Part shown: positions 1-8,780 of the stretch, in pieces
Position numbering within the stretch: the first letter of the stretch is position 1
Layout: each line of letters begins with the position of its first letter
Origin: Streptococcus mitis
GTDB lineage: Bacteria > Bacillota > Bacilli > Lactobacillales > Streptococcaceae
NCBI RefSeq assembly: GCF_016658865.1
Contig: NZ_CP067992.1
Span: 639,001 to 703,000, forward strand
Reading direction: 5' to 3'
Length of the DNA: 64,000 nt
Made by a program: the position numbers and the translations under genes
Notes under the pieces: generated by a model
Databases searched by the model: none
Seen by the model: only the letters and a program-made list of their open reading frames with translations
What the model was told of the DNA's origin: nothing

Positions 1-2213
1 ACGATACAGCACGTGACCAAGTCTACACTGTAACCCTTTCAGAACGTGTTGAACGTGTAACACCGAAAGATCCTAAACCACAACCAAACACCCCAGTCAA
101 TCCAGGACAACCAAATACACCAAATTGGCCACGTACTGTCGAGAGAATGGAGAAATTGACTCAAACAATAACTCGTCGTATCAACTTCCGTTACCTTAAA
201 AATGGAAAAGCTGCATATGGAACGATTGATCAACATATCAGCTATGAAAGAAATGCTCTTGTGAATTTGGTTTCTGGTGATATCAATTATGAACAATGGA
301 AGATTACTGGTATTAAAAACCAAGATGTTGTAGCTCCAGTAGCATCTCAACCATCAGCTACAACTCCTACAGTAGCAAATAATAGTGTAACAAGAGTTGT
401 AAGATCATCTAGTGTAAGACTAGCTTTAGCTCCACAAGTTACTAATTCTCAAGAGTCTCCATTAGGCTTAACTGTGACAGAAAATGGTGAGCGTTCAGTA
501 CGTCGTTCATCAAGAGGTAAACGTGCCACTGTAGCAGAGCCAGATAGTTCAACTAATTCAGAAGCTGATTCATCTGTTAATGCAGTGTTCAAAGCAGTAC
601 GAACTCCTATTACACCAAAATTCTATGCTACTGTGAATAAAGTAGGAACGATGGAGGTTAACCCAAATTCTCCTCAAGATACAGAAGTTAATGTCGACTT
701 GAAAGAAATGGGACGTATTGTAGCAGTCAATAATAAAGGACAATATATCAATGAACAAGGAGAGGTTGTACAAAACATTGAAGACGCTCTCTATAAGTAC
801 TATGATAATGATCCAAACGATGCAACAAAAGCAGCGGAAACAAAAATTCCTGCGGCTCCAAAATTCCATGTATTAAATAATACGCAACCAACTGTTTGGG
901 GATATAATATTGTTGACAAGACAATCGAACCAAATGATGAATCTGATCCTGATCGTATCGGAAAAGATACCTTTGTAACATATAATGAAATTATTGATCC
1001 AGTATCTAAGGAAACAGAGCAAACTGTGAGCTTTACTGGTGCAGATTCTGCAACTCCTAAAGATAATGTGCAAAATGATTTTGTCTTCAAGGGATCATAT
1101 AATGAAGCGACTAAAGAAACAACTTGGGAAAACAAGAACCATACCTATGGCATAGTTAAAGTCCCAGTTGTGGCAGGATATTTTGCTGATAAATCAGAAG
1201 CTGGTGCTAAGACAGTTACGCCAGATTCACCAAAAGCAACAGATACAGTTACATATAAAGCTTTGGGTAAAATCATTCCAGTAGATGCTTCTGGAAATGT
1301 GATTGTAAATGCTCCTCAACCACAATACATGAATGATGCAAATGATCCTCGTAAAGCTGGAGAAACTGCAGTACCTGAAATTGTAGGCTACAAACCAGAG
1401 CGTACAAGTGTCACACCTGAAAATCCAGGTGAAGATACAAAGGTAATTTACGTCAAGAAAGATCAAGTTGCAGTGGTTCGTTATATAGATGTTGATAATA
1501 AGGATGAGGTCGTTCATACAGACAATGTTACTGGTAAATCTGGAGAAAAGATTGCTTATACGACAGAAACTGTTTTGAAATCATTGATAGAAAAAGGGTA
1601 CTTATTACAGAAAGATGGTTTCCCTACAGATGCAACTTTTGATACAGATGAAACTAAAGTTCAAGACTATACAGTTCTATTGAAACATAAGATCACTGTT
1701 AAAAAAGATGTTCCTAAAGTAGTAGAGAGAACGATCCATTATGTATTTGCAGATGGTACAAAAGCAAGTGAAGATCACCATGATCAAGTAAGTTTTTCAC
1801 GTATGTTAAGTATCGATAATGTAACAGGTAAAACTACAAGTACATCTTGGGTTTCTGAAGATGGAGTAACAAGTTTTGACGAAGTGGTGTCTCCAACCAT
1901 TGCAGGATACAATCCTGATCTTGCTAAGGTAGATTCGGTTCAAGGAATTACAGCAGAAACTGGAAATCAAGTTGTAACTGTAACTTATAGAAATGTTCAA
2001 CCAATTCCACAAGTTACACCAACTCCGGTTCCAACGCCAGCTCCAGCTCCAAAAGTGCCATCAGCAGTTCCAACGCCAACGCCAGCTCCAAAAGAGGGAG
2101 AAAAAGACCTTCCAAAAACTGCAGGTCACTCTTCTGGTATGGCTCAAGCTCTAGGAGTGCTTGGCCTAATTGCTGGATTCAGTTTAGTTGGAAAAGCAAA
2201 ACGAGATGAATAA
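1..2213 (+). CDS. Sortase-anchored Mub-like surface protein, 5' end missing
   Basis: The frame is already open at base 3 and continues through the first in-frame ATG at 147, so the gene enters from the left and its signal peptide is not visible. The product is modular: modules of the type RTIHYVFADGT...VTGK...SPTIAGY recur (around 170-330 and 1720-2000). They resemble the Mub/MucBP-like modules of streptococcal and lactobacillal adhesins. A Pro-rich linker (about 2000-2100) precedes a C-terminal sorting signal: LPKTA at 2109-2123, a hydrophobic stretch and the basic tail KAKRDE. The fifth residue of the sortase motif is Ala rather than Gly. The role is inferred to be adhesion at the cell wall. 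The related module QTIHYKYQKDGK in the next gene suggests the two are paralogues. The family assignment is from module pattern only. Confidence 0.85.
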   Translation, partial: DTARDQVYTVTLSERVERVTPKDPKPQPNTPVNPGQPNTPNWPRTVERMEKLTQTITRRINFRYLKNGKAAYGTIDQHISYERNALVNLVSGDINYEQWKITGIKNQDVVAPVASQPSATTPTVANNSVTRVVRSSSVRLALAPQVTNSQESPLGLTVTENGERSVRRSSRGKRATVAEPDSSTNSEADSSVNAVFKAVRTPITPKFYATVNKVGTMEVNPNSPQDTEVNVDLKEMGRIVAVNNKGQYINEQGEVVQNIEDALYKYYDNDPNDATKAAETKIPAAPKFHVLNNTQPTVWGYNIVDKTIEPNDESDPDRIGKDTFVTYNEIIDPVSKETEQTVSFTGADSATPKDNVQNDFVFKGSYNEATKETTWENKNHTYGIVKVPVVAGYFADKSEAGAKTVTPDSPKATDTVTYKALGKIIPVDASGNVIVNAPQPQYMNDANDPRKAGETAVPEIVGYKPERTSVTPENPGEDTKVIYVKKDQVAVVRYIDVDNKDEVVHTDNVTGKSGEKIAYTTETVLKSLIEKGYLLQKDGFPTDATFDTDETKVQDYTVLLKHKITVKKDVPKVVERTIHYVFADGTKASEDHHDQVSFSRMLSIDNVTGKTTSTSWVSEDGVTSFDEVVSPTIAGYNPDLAKVDSVQGITAETGNQVVTVTYRNVQPIPQVTPTPVPTPAPAPKVPSAVPTPTPAPKEGEKDLPKTAGHSSGMAQALGVLGLIAGFSLVGKAKRDE

Positions 2214-2261
2214 AATCAAAACAAAACTCTAGACAACAAAATATTGGAAGTGTAGTGTTTT

Positions 2262-2310
2262 AGGGAGTGAGAATGTATGTCAATACAGCATCAATTCCAC
2301 TCCCTTTTTT
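2262..2310 (+). terminator. Intrinsic terminator after the LPKTA protein
   Basis: AGGGAGTG (2262-2269) pairs with CACTCCCT (2298-2305), with a long loop and a run of six T. Only 26 bp separate it from the next start codon, too little for a downstream promoter. Confidence 0.7.
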
Positions 2311-2336
2311 ATCATAAAAAGTTAGAGAGAAAATAT

Positions 2337-5300
2337 ATGTATTCAAGAGTAAAACGGAATCAAATGAATAAGGTAAACAAGTATTCCATTAGAAAATCAA
2401 GTTTTGGTGCAGTATCTGTTGCTGTAGCTGCCTTGATGGTTTTTGGTACTTATTCAAATGTGAGTGCAGATGAACAGAAAGTAGATTCACATCGCACTGA
2501 AAAAGAAGAACAAAAAGTCTCTGAAAAACCAGAAGAGACCAAGCAAGAGAAATCTGAGGAAAAAATAGCAGAATTACCTTCAACTCTTCAAGCTCCAGTT
2601 TTGGAAAAAGAAGAATTAGATATCAATGCCCTTCTAAAGAAGGAAGCAGAGTCTAAAGTGGCAGCTGAGACAAAAAATTCTGACTCAAAAGAATTCACTT
2701 CTAAAGAAGTTAAGTCTAGTGAAGAAAAAACTACCTCACCTGCTTCAAGTGAGAAGGTAAAAGAAGAAAAATCAGTCGAAAAAACTACCTTGGAACAGGT
2801 TGTATCAGAAGCAGAAGTTTTAAATCAAGTTGCTGTTCGTTATGTTCAAGAAGCAGATCGTAAAGTTGAAGAAAAAGCCTTGGTTCAAGAAGCTGTTAAG
2901 GCAGCAACAATTCAGATTTCACAATCAAAATCCTTGTTGAAAGATTCATCTGTTAGTGCAGAAAATCTTAAGACTCAATTAAATCAACTGTATTCAGCTA
3001 TTGAAACAGTATATACTGAGTTGCAACGTGCAGGACACGGCAAGAAAATTAGCGCTAATCTATCGCCAACTCAAATACAGGATGTAGCTATCGATAATGG
3101 AAATATTATTGCCAGTGGTACAATCGACATGGCCGACCGTGTAACTTCAACAGGTATTGCTGATTATCGCTTCCAATTAAAATTTAAAAATGGTACCTAT
3201 CATAAGGGGGATATCTTTACAATTGGTTTGAAGGAATTGCCACAAGATAATAATCTTCCTCAAAAATTGGTTGCTGAAGGTAAAGTATTTGCAGAACGAG
3301 TGAGTCTGGTTCAGAAAAATGATAATGCCAAAGCTGGAAGCCTTTCATACTGGGCTTCACGTGGAGACCGTGACGTTGCTTTGGACACAAAAGAATCATG
3401 GGATTTAGTTGACAAAGGGAGTCATATTGAAGCAACATACCGTTTTACTGACGAAATTGAACGCTTAGATGATGTTACTTTTGAACTTCAATACAGAGGT
3501 GGAATTCGTTATCCTCGAGTGAACGTGGATAAGTCTGTAACTGGTGTTATTTCAGTTAATGGTCAAAATGTAGTCACTAAGAATTACACTGTGATTAAAA
3601 CAGATATAGGAGCACCTAAAGTTTATGATACACCAGCTACAGCTAACTTCACAGGTGATGTTATGTTGGATGATGATGGTAGTATCAAAACATATAACAG
3701 CACTCTTCGTATCGGAACATGGAAATCAAACTTTAGTGCAGGGACCCGTTTCACCGTTCGTATCAATGATACAGAATTCAATAAGTTTGCTACTGTCGGT
3801 GAATTTGTTGAACGTGGTGCCCACAATGTCGAAATGATAAATACTAGCCCTGATACATCAAGAACAAGGGTAAATCGCCATAATGTTATTTTGGAGGCAC
3901 CTCGTGAAGAGCCTGGTCAACATGCCAAATTCAAGATTCTTAAGGCAGCAGATAATGAATTAACCTTTGAATTGGTATCTGGAAAGATGTTGGCTGGAAG
4001 AACTTATGTATTACGTACAAAAGACTTTGGAGTTGACCGTGTTCCGACAAGTCACACAGTTAATTATCTGAATGAAGCTAGAAATGGTTTTAAATCAAAT
4101 GTTCCAGGGACATTGACAGTTGTTGATGCCAAAGGTAAAAATCTTACAGACCAATACGAACAAGCTGCTGATTCTGATTGGAAAATTGCCAATCCAGATA
4201 TGGTAAGAACAGATGGACGCCTTGTATATGGAGATGTAGCCGTTCGCTTCGTTGATACTCAAGGGAAAATGCTTCTTCCTGCCATTGCAGCGGTGGAAAA
4301 TGGAGGTATCCTTCAAGACAAATTCACTACTGTAAGACCATCTACCAAAATTGATACTAGCTATGTAGCTACTTTAGAGAGAAATACAACTGAGACAGAA
4401 GTTCAAGAAAACAAAGGAATTCAAACAACATCTATCACAGCACCTTATTTATTGCATTCACCAAATGGTAAATATTATGTCTTTAAAGAATATGCACAGA
4501 ATGATCGTTTCTATAGCAATACGAAGACATCTGGTACGATTACACGAGCTCAAGCTAACGTGGTAGCTGTGTACGAAGAAGCTAAATTTGGTAAAGTTGA
4601 TATTCAGTATCGTGATAAAACAAGTCAAGCTATTTTAGAAACATTCAATACACCACATGATAAGAGTTCAAATCTCATTAACTTGTTGGGAAATAACTAT
4701 GATGTGACTGCTAAAGTTCCTGAACGTTTCGAAAAAGATGGTGTAGTATATGTCTTGTCACAAACACCTGCTAATAGTAAGGGATATTTGACACAGGCTG
4801 ATATCCATGTTGTTTATGATTATCTTGCTCAACAAAAAGCACAGGTTAAATACCTCAATCAAACAGAAACAAGTCCTAAAGTTTTAGGAAATGTGGATAG
4901 TGTAGTTGGTCTTCCAGGTGAAACAATTGTTTATAATTCAAAAACTCGTATTAATCAGTACCTAAAACAAGGATATGAATTAGTACATGATGGTTTTGCA
5001 AATGCTAATGATAAACGTTTCGACAGTGAAAAACAAACTGATCAAGTATTCTCAGTTCAATTAATCGAAAAAGTTGTGACTGTTACAGCAGATGATCCAA
5101 AACCAATTGCTGGAAATCCATTAGTAGCAGGAGATGCATTGTCACCTGTTTGGCCTAAATCGGTTGAAAACTTAGATACACTGAGAAAAATGACCAAGCA
5201 GACGATTCACTACAAATATCAAAAAGATGGCAAACAAGCTTTCAAAGATGTAGTTCGATCTGTAGTTTTTGAAAGAGTGGCGAGAGTTAACCTCGTTACT

Positions 5301-6239
5301 GGTGCAGTTATTTATGATAATTGGAAAATCACAAGAATTGATGATAAACCAGTAGCGTCAGTGGATACGACTGTTCATAAACCAAATGTCACTCCACAAG
5401 GAGTAACAACTATTGCAGCAACTCCTTCTAGTCTAGGGAATGGAATTTCTATCAAACCAGTTTTGACTGTTCCGAATCCAGTTGTTGCATCATCACCAAT
5501 TGTTGCAAAACCCGTCGTATCGGTAAAACCAGTAACACCGGTTAAACCAGCAGTGTCAACTCCGGCTAAGCCAGCACCTGTAGTTAAACCAAAACCGGTA
5601 GCACCATCAACACCAGTCAAACCAGTAATTTCGACACCAGTAACTCCAGCGCCTGTTGCCACACCACAACCAGTTGCTCCAGTGAAACCAGTAGCCCCTG
5701 CACCGGTAACACCTGTTAAACCAGTAGTATCTACTCCAGCTACACCAACACCAGCTGTGCAACCAAAACCGGTAGCGACTACTGATTCAAAACCTAGCTT
5801 AACTCCAGCTGAAGCCTTGGCTGCAATTAAACCAACAGATTTTTCTTCACAAACATCTGTTAATAAGAAAACAGAGACAAAACCTGTTCCTGGTGGAACG
5901 GCTACGATTACAACTACAACGACAACCACTGTTACCTCAAATGCGGCAACAGCGGGTCCAACAACACCGATTGTCACTATTACAACAAATGAAACTGAAA
6001 CTCATTCAGAGGTGACAAGTGTCATTCATACTGGCACCACTAGCCACACGCATGTGGTCGGAGTTGTTACAAAACCAAACGTAGTTGTTACTCATCCAAA
6101 ACCAAGTGTTCAGCCTAAACCGCATTTAACGAGACCTCATCATGGACCAGTACACCATGTTCCTTCACGTCCAGGTAAACAAGTTAAACCAATTAGAACT
6201 GGACCAGGAACTCGTGGTCATGCTAGAAGACATCGCTAA
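2337..6239 (+). CDS. YSIRK-signal surface protein without a sorting signal
   Basis: A 1300-residue secreted protein. I chose ATG 2337 because the product then starts MYSRVKR, like the MYSRMEK start of the adhesin at 12458; the earlier ATG at 2277 lies inside a terminator. It has a YSIRKSSFG signal peptide with probable cleavage after NVSA, then a Glu/Lys-rich helical stretch (about 30-170). A helical segment ending VYTELQRAGH is shared with the 12458 protein. A large beta-rich central region follows, then a Mub-like module (QTIHYKYQKDGK, near 5200) and a Pro/Val/Lys repeat region (about 5350-5800). A Thr-rich stretch and a His/Arg-rich tail ending RGHARRHR close the protein. There is no LPXTG motif and no C-terminal hydrophobic segment, and none appears in the other frames past the stop. 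It may be released or held by charge on the wall. Function unknown. Confidence 0.85.
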   Translation: MYSRVKRNQMNKVNKYSIRKSSFGAVSVAVAALMVFGTYSNVSADEQKVDSHRTEKEEQKVSEKPEETKQEKSEEKIAELPSTLQAPVLEKEELDINALLKKEAESKVAAETKNSDSKEFTSKEVKSSEEKTTSPASSEKVKEEKSVEKTTLEQVVSEAEVLNQVAVRYVQEADRKVEEKALVQEAVKAATIQISQSKSLLKDSSVSAENLKTQLNQLYSAIETVYTELQRAGHGKKISANLSPTQIQDVAIDNGNIIASGTIDMADRVTSTGIADYRFQLKFKNGTYHKGDIFTIGLKELPQDNNLPQKLVAEGKVFAERVSLVQKNDNAKAGSLSYWASRGDRDVALDTKESWDLVDKGSHIEATYRFTDEIERLDDVTFELQYRGGIRYPRVNVDKSVTGVISVNGQNVVTKNYTVIKTDIGAPKVYDTPATANFTGDVMLDDDGSIKTYNSTLRIGTWKSNFSAGTRFTVRINDTEFNKFATVGEFVERGAHNVEMINTSPDTSRTRVNRHNVILEAPREEPGQHAKFKILKAADNELTFELVSGKMLAGRTYVLRTKDFGVDRVPTSHTVNYLNEARNGFKSNVPGTLTVVDAKGKNLTDQYEQAADSDWKIANPDMVRTDGRLVYGDVAVRFVDTQGKMLLPAIAAVENGGILQDKFTTVRPSTKIDTSYVATLERNTTETEVQENKGIQTTSITAPYLLHSPNGKYYVFKEYAQNDRFYSNTKTSGTITRAQANVVAVYEEAKFGKVDIQYRDKTSQAILETFNTPHDKSSNLINLLGNNYDVTAKVPERFEKDGVVYVLSQTPANSKGYLTQADIHVVYDYLAQQKAQVKYLNQTETSPKVLGNVDSVVGLPGETIVYNSKTRINQYLKQGYELVHDGFANANDKRFDSEKQTDQVFSVQLIEKVVTVTADDPKPIAGNPLVAGDALSPVWPKSVENLDTLRKMTKQTIHYKYQKDGKQAFKDVVRSVVFERVARVNLVTGAVIYDNWKITRIDDKPVASVDTTVHKPNVTPQGVTTIAATPSSLGNGISIKPVLTVPNPVVASSPIVAKPVVSVKPVTPVKPAVSTPAKPAPVVKPKPVAPSTPVKPVISTPVTPAPVATPQPVAPVKPVAPAPVTPVKPVVSTPATPTPAVQPKPVATTDSKPSLTPAEALAAIKPTDFSSQTSVNKKTETKPVPGGTATITTTTTTTVTSNAATAGPTTPIVTITTNETETHSEVTSVIHTGTTSHTHVVGVVTKPNVVVTHPKPSVQPKPHLTRPHHGPVHHVPSRPGKQVKPIRTGPGTRGHARRHR

Positions 6240-6290
6240 ATATAAAGTGTTAATACTGATTTAACTAGTAGTATAGTATTAAATAGCACA

Positions 6291-6328
6291 AAAAATGAGC
6301 AACTTTAAATTTAAAGTGGCTCATTTTT
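6291..6328. terminator. Convergent bidirectional terminator
   Basis: AAAAATGAGC (6291-6300) pairs with GCTCATTTTT (6319-6328), and the inner CTTTAAATTTAAAG extends the stem. A- and T-rich flanks on both sides let it serve the plus-strand gene before it and the minus-strand reductase after it. Confidence 0.75.
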
Positions 6329-6359
6329 ATATTAAGGACTTCTTAAAATTTTCTATTTT

Positions 6360-6908
6360 TTATTGAATTGCTACGACCAAGTCTTGAGCTTGTTTTTCAA
6401 GTGAGTTTAGGACTGTTTCTTCAAGAACCAATTTTCCGTCTGCCCAGGCAGAGTCGTTAACACGTGCAGCAGTAAAGTCACCAACGACTTGTGTACGTAT
6501 GAATGGCAAGAGGTCTTTGTAAATAGCGAAAAGTTGATCGTGACCTGCATTGGCTACAGATGATACGGTGACAAACTTGTCTTGAAGGGCAGAAGCGCCA
6601 CGTGTATCAGACAAGTCAAGAGCGCGAGATAGCCAGTCAAGCAAGTTTTTCACCGTACCAGGGATAGAGAAGTTATAGACTGGAGAGAAAATCCAGATGG
6701 CATCCGCAGCGAGAACTGCTTCACGAGCAGCAGCTACAGCTGGATGTGTTGGAACTTCCAAATCTTGGCTGAAGAGAGGAAGGGTTGAATAATCAAGGTA
6801 GCTAACCTCTGCTTTACCAGCAAGTGCTTTCTCAGCTTCGAGAGCCATTTGGTGGTTGAAAGAACCTTGACGTAGTGATCCGACGATAAATAATACTTTT
6901 TTAGACAT
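6360..6908 (-). CDS. NAD(P)H-dependent FMN reductase (flavodoxin-like fold)
   Basis: A 182-residue cytosolic oxidoreductase. The start at 6908 is preceded by AAGGAGA and gives MSKKVLFIVGSLRQGSFN. The GSLRQGSFN segment (about 10-18) is the FMN-phosphate loop of the NADPH-dependent FMN reductase family, and SPVYNFSIPGTVKNLLDW (about 80) is the conserved second flavin-binding region. Family members reduce FMN, quinones or azo compounds. The physiological substrate cannot be read from the sequence. It is transcribed alone from a near-consensus promoter at 6961-6989, divergently from the MFS gene. In-frame ATG codons further upstream would lie inside that promoter and are rejected. Confidence 0.9.
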   Translation of the reverse strand: MSKKVLFIVGSLRQGSFNHQMALEAEKALAGKAEVSYLDYSTLPLFSQDLEVPTHPAVAAAREAVLAADAIWIFSPVYNFSIPGTVKNLLDWLSRALDLSDTRGASALQDKFVTVSSVANAGHDQLFAIYKDLLPFIRTQVVGDFTAARVNDSAWADGKLVLEETVLNSLEKQAQDLVVAIQ

Positions 6909-6960
6909 GATGTGTCTCCTTTTTCTTAAATTTCCGAGAAGTCTCTCGTTGTTATAAAAA

Positions 6961-6989
6961 ATATTACAACAAAACAAAAGGACTTGCAA
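6961..6989 (-). promoter_or_regulatory. SigA-type promoter of the FMN reductase
   Basis: Read on the minus strand: TTGCAA (6984-6989), a 17-bp spacer and TAATAT (6961-6966). The mRNA would start near 6954, leaving a leader of about 45 nt. Confidence 0.75.
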
Positions 6990-7224
6990 GAAATTTGCTC
7001 AGAGTTTATTTGAAAATTATAAAATTGCTGAAACTCTAGTCAGTTGCCACTGGAAAAGTAAGAACAGTTTTTTGGATTTTAGTTTTCTTTGATTTTATAG
7101 GAGTATTCCAATATTCTCTTGTAATATAATGACATAAGTGCTAAAATAAACAAGAAAACTAGCAATAGAAACCGCAGAACAGCTATTTTCCGGTATCATT
7201 TCATAAATCATTAAAGGAACAATA

Positions 7225-7302
7225 ATGGCATTGAAGAATGCTTCTAAAAGGGGTGGAGATCATGTAAGGCAAAGATTAACAAGTGACGGACAAAAGAAAT
7301 AA
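7225..7302 (+). CDS. Putative 25-codon leader peptide upstream of the MFS gene
   Basis: ATG 7225 is preceded by AAAGGA at 6-nt spacing and opens a 25-residue frame rich in Lys and Arg, ending TAA at 7300-7302. Its last ten codons run through the 5' arm of a perfect 10-bp inverted repeat whose 3' arm touches the MFS Shine-Dalgarno sequence. This is the layout of translational attenuators of drug-resistance genes. A TATAAT at 7125-7130 could belong to the promoter, but I see no good -35. The rest of 6990-7327 shows nothing recognisable. Existence of the peptide is inferred. Confidence 0.45.
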   Translation: MALKNASKRGGDHVRQRLTSDGQKK

Positions 7303-7325
7303 TAATACACTTGTTAAAGGAGAAA
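7276..7325 (+). promoter_or_regulatory. Candidate attenuator hairpin overlapping the MFS SD
   Basis: TTAACAAGTG (7276-7285) and CACTTGTTAA (7308-7317) are perfect complements separated by 22 nt. The 3' arm runs into the Shine-Dalgarno AAAGGAG at 7316-7322. Folding would partly hide the SD; a ribosome held on the leader peptide would prevent folding. It lacks a T-run, so it is not an intrinsic terminator. Confidence 0.5.
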
Positions 7326-7327
7326 AA

Positions 7328-8524
7328 ATGTTAATAAGAAATTATCGGAAAAATATTGGCCTGATGGCCGGAGTTGAATTTTTTGCTTTTTTAGGGATTA
7401 CCAGCTTTTGGATTCTCTTTCTCAGTCAAAACGGAATGTCTCTTTGGCAGATTGGACTTCTGGAAAGTATCTTTCATGCAACCAGTCTTCTCTGTGAAAT
7501 TCCATCTGGAATGTTGGCTGATCGTTACTCCTATAAGACCAACCTTTATTTAAGTCGAATAGCAGGAATTGTGTCTTCTATTCTCATGTTAGCTGGGCAA
7601 GGAAATTTTTGGATTTATGCACTAGCTATGGCGATAAATGCCTTATCTTATAATTTTGATTCAGGAACAAGCGCAGCAATGGTCTATGACTCGGCTGTAG
7701 AGGCTGGACTAAAAGAACGCTATCTATCCATTTCAAGTTTCATGTCAGGAGTAGCAGAAGGAACTCGGTCTTTGGGGACAGTGTTAGCGGGATTTTTTGT
7801 CCATGGTCAATTGCACCTGACCTACTATATCATGATTGCCACTTCTATCATAGTTCTTGTCTTGATTTGGATGCTGAAAGAGCCCAGTGTCAAGCTAGAA
7901 AAAACTGATAGTGTGACCATGAAACAGATTATGTGGACTGTTAAGGAAGAGTTGGAGCGAAATCCCATGCTCTTCAACTGGATGATTTTGTCTCAGATTG
8001 TTGGTACACTCATGTGCATGTTTTATTTTTACTATCAAAATCAGTTACCAGATTTAAGTAGTTGGCAAATTTCAGCAGTTATGCTACTTGGAAGTCTCTT
8101 GAATATCGTCGCAGTCTATCTAGCGAGTAAGATTGGAAAGAGATATGCCGCCTTGAAGCTTTTCCCTATTCTCGTCCTGCTGACTGGAGTTACCTACCTG
8201 CTGTCCTACTTTGGAACACCTCTAATCTATATTTTGGTTTATTTGATTAGTAATGCTCTATATGCTCTTTTTCAGCCGATTTTTGATAATGATTTGCAAG
8301 AGCGACTCCCAAGTGAAGTAAGGGCAACCATGCTGAGTGTCTACTCTATGATGTTTAGTCTAAGTATGATTGTGTTCTTCCCACTGACAGGCTGGTTGAT
8401 TGACCATTTAGGCTTTGTGCTAACATTTCTTTATCTAGGCTTCTTTTTAGCCATGATTGGCCTTCTACTACCTATCTTTTTAGGAAAAATGGCTAAAAGA
8501 ATGGATGATAAAGTGATTCTATAA
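7328..8524 (+). CDS. MFS transporter, probable drug or metabolite exporter
   Basis: A 398-residue integral membrane protein with about 12 hydrophobic segments, the usual MFS length. I chose ATG 7328, with AAAGGAGA just upstream, over an in-frame GTG at 7283 that falls inside the inverted repeat. The loop between helices 2 and 3 reads GMLADRYSYK, a variant of the MFS motif A (GxLaDrxGrk). The protein resembles MFS efflux proteins, but its substrate is unknown. It is transcribed alone, with its own terminator downstream. Its leader suggests inducible expression, for example by a translation inhibitor; that is inference from the layout. Confidence 0.85.
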   Translation: MLIRNYRKNIGLMAGVEFFAFLGITSFWILFLSQNGMSLWQIGLLESIFHATSLLCEIPSGMLADRYSYKTNLYLSRIAGIVSSILMLAGQGNFWIYALAMAINALSYNFDSGTSAAMVYDSAVEAGLKERYLSISSFMSGVAEGTRSLGTVLAGFFVHGQLHLTYYIMIATSIIVLVLIWMLKEPSVKLEKTDSVTMKQIMWTVKEELERNPMLFNWMILSQIVGTLMCMFYFYYQNQLPDLSSWQISAVMLLGSLLNIVAVYLASKIGKRYAALKLFPILVLLTGVTYLLSYFGTPLIYILVYLISNALYALFQPIFDNDLQERLPSEVRATMLSVYSMMFSLSMIVFFPLTGWLIDHLGFVLTFLYLGFFLAMIGLLLPIFLGKMAKRMDDKVIL

Positions 8525-8539
8525 AGTAAAGAACTTACG

Positions 8540-8569
8540 AAAACTTGAGTGCTAAGCTCAGGTTTTTTG
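8540..8569 (+). terminator. Terminator of the MFS gene
   Basis: AAAACTTGAG pairs with CTCAGGTTTT (one G-U pair) around a short loop, followed by a T-run to 8568. Confidence 0.7.
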
Positions 8570-8663
8570 ATACGTTTATGTTGCTTGTGTCTTTCCTTTT
8601 CTTGCTCGGTTTTAACTAAGAAAAATCGATTTACTTTGAAGGAAGAAATAGAATTGGTTGCTT

Positions 8664-8769
8664 ATACTCAATGAAAATCAAAGAGCAAACTAGGAAGCTA
8701 GCCGCAGACAGTACTTGGGTACGGCAAGGCGAAGCTGACGTGGTTTGAATTTGATTTTCGAAGAGTATT
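8664..8769 (-). repeat. BOX element, boxA plus boxC without boxB
   Basis: The left part (ATACTCAATGAAAATCAAAG and on to GCTAGCCGCAG) is a boxC-like end. The right part contains ACGGCAAGGCGAAGCTGACG, which closely matches the boxA core used for BOX-PCR, and ends TTTTCGAAGAGTAT. The boxA-to-boxC direction is on the minus strand. The middle boxB modules are absent, leaving about 105 bp. BOX elements are small non-coding mobile repeats of S. pneumoniae and close relatives. Confidence 0.85.
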
Positions 8770-8780
8770 CTTGCATTCAC

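Noticed and set aside
2277..2336. An earlier start for the YSIRK protein at 2277.
   Set aside because: It lies inside the terminator hairpin and gives a non-family extension without an SD.
5375..5977. A 200-codon open frame on the minus strand inside the 2337 gene.
   Set aside because: It mirrors the Pro/Val/Lys repeats of the plus-strand gene, is Gly/Thr/Val-rich without domain features, and has no ribosome site. It is a codon-bias shadow.
6100..6330. A frameshift hiding an LPXTG signal at the end of the 2337 gene.
   Set aside because: All forward frames from the tail to the terminator were read; none encodes LPXTG plus a hydrophobic segment.
7125..7130. TATAAT taken as a confident promoter of the MFS gene.
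   Set aside because: No acceptable -35 lies at 16-18 bp; kept only as a possibility.
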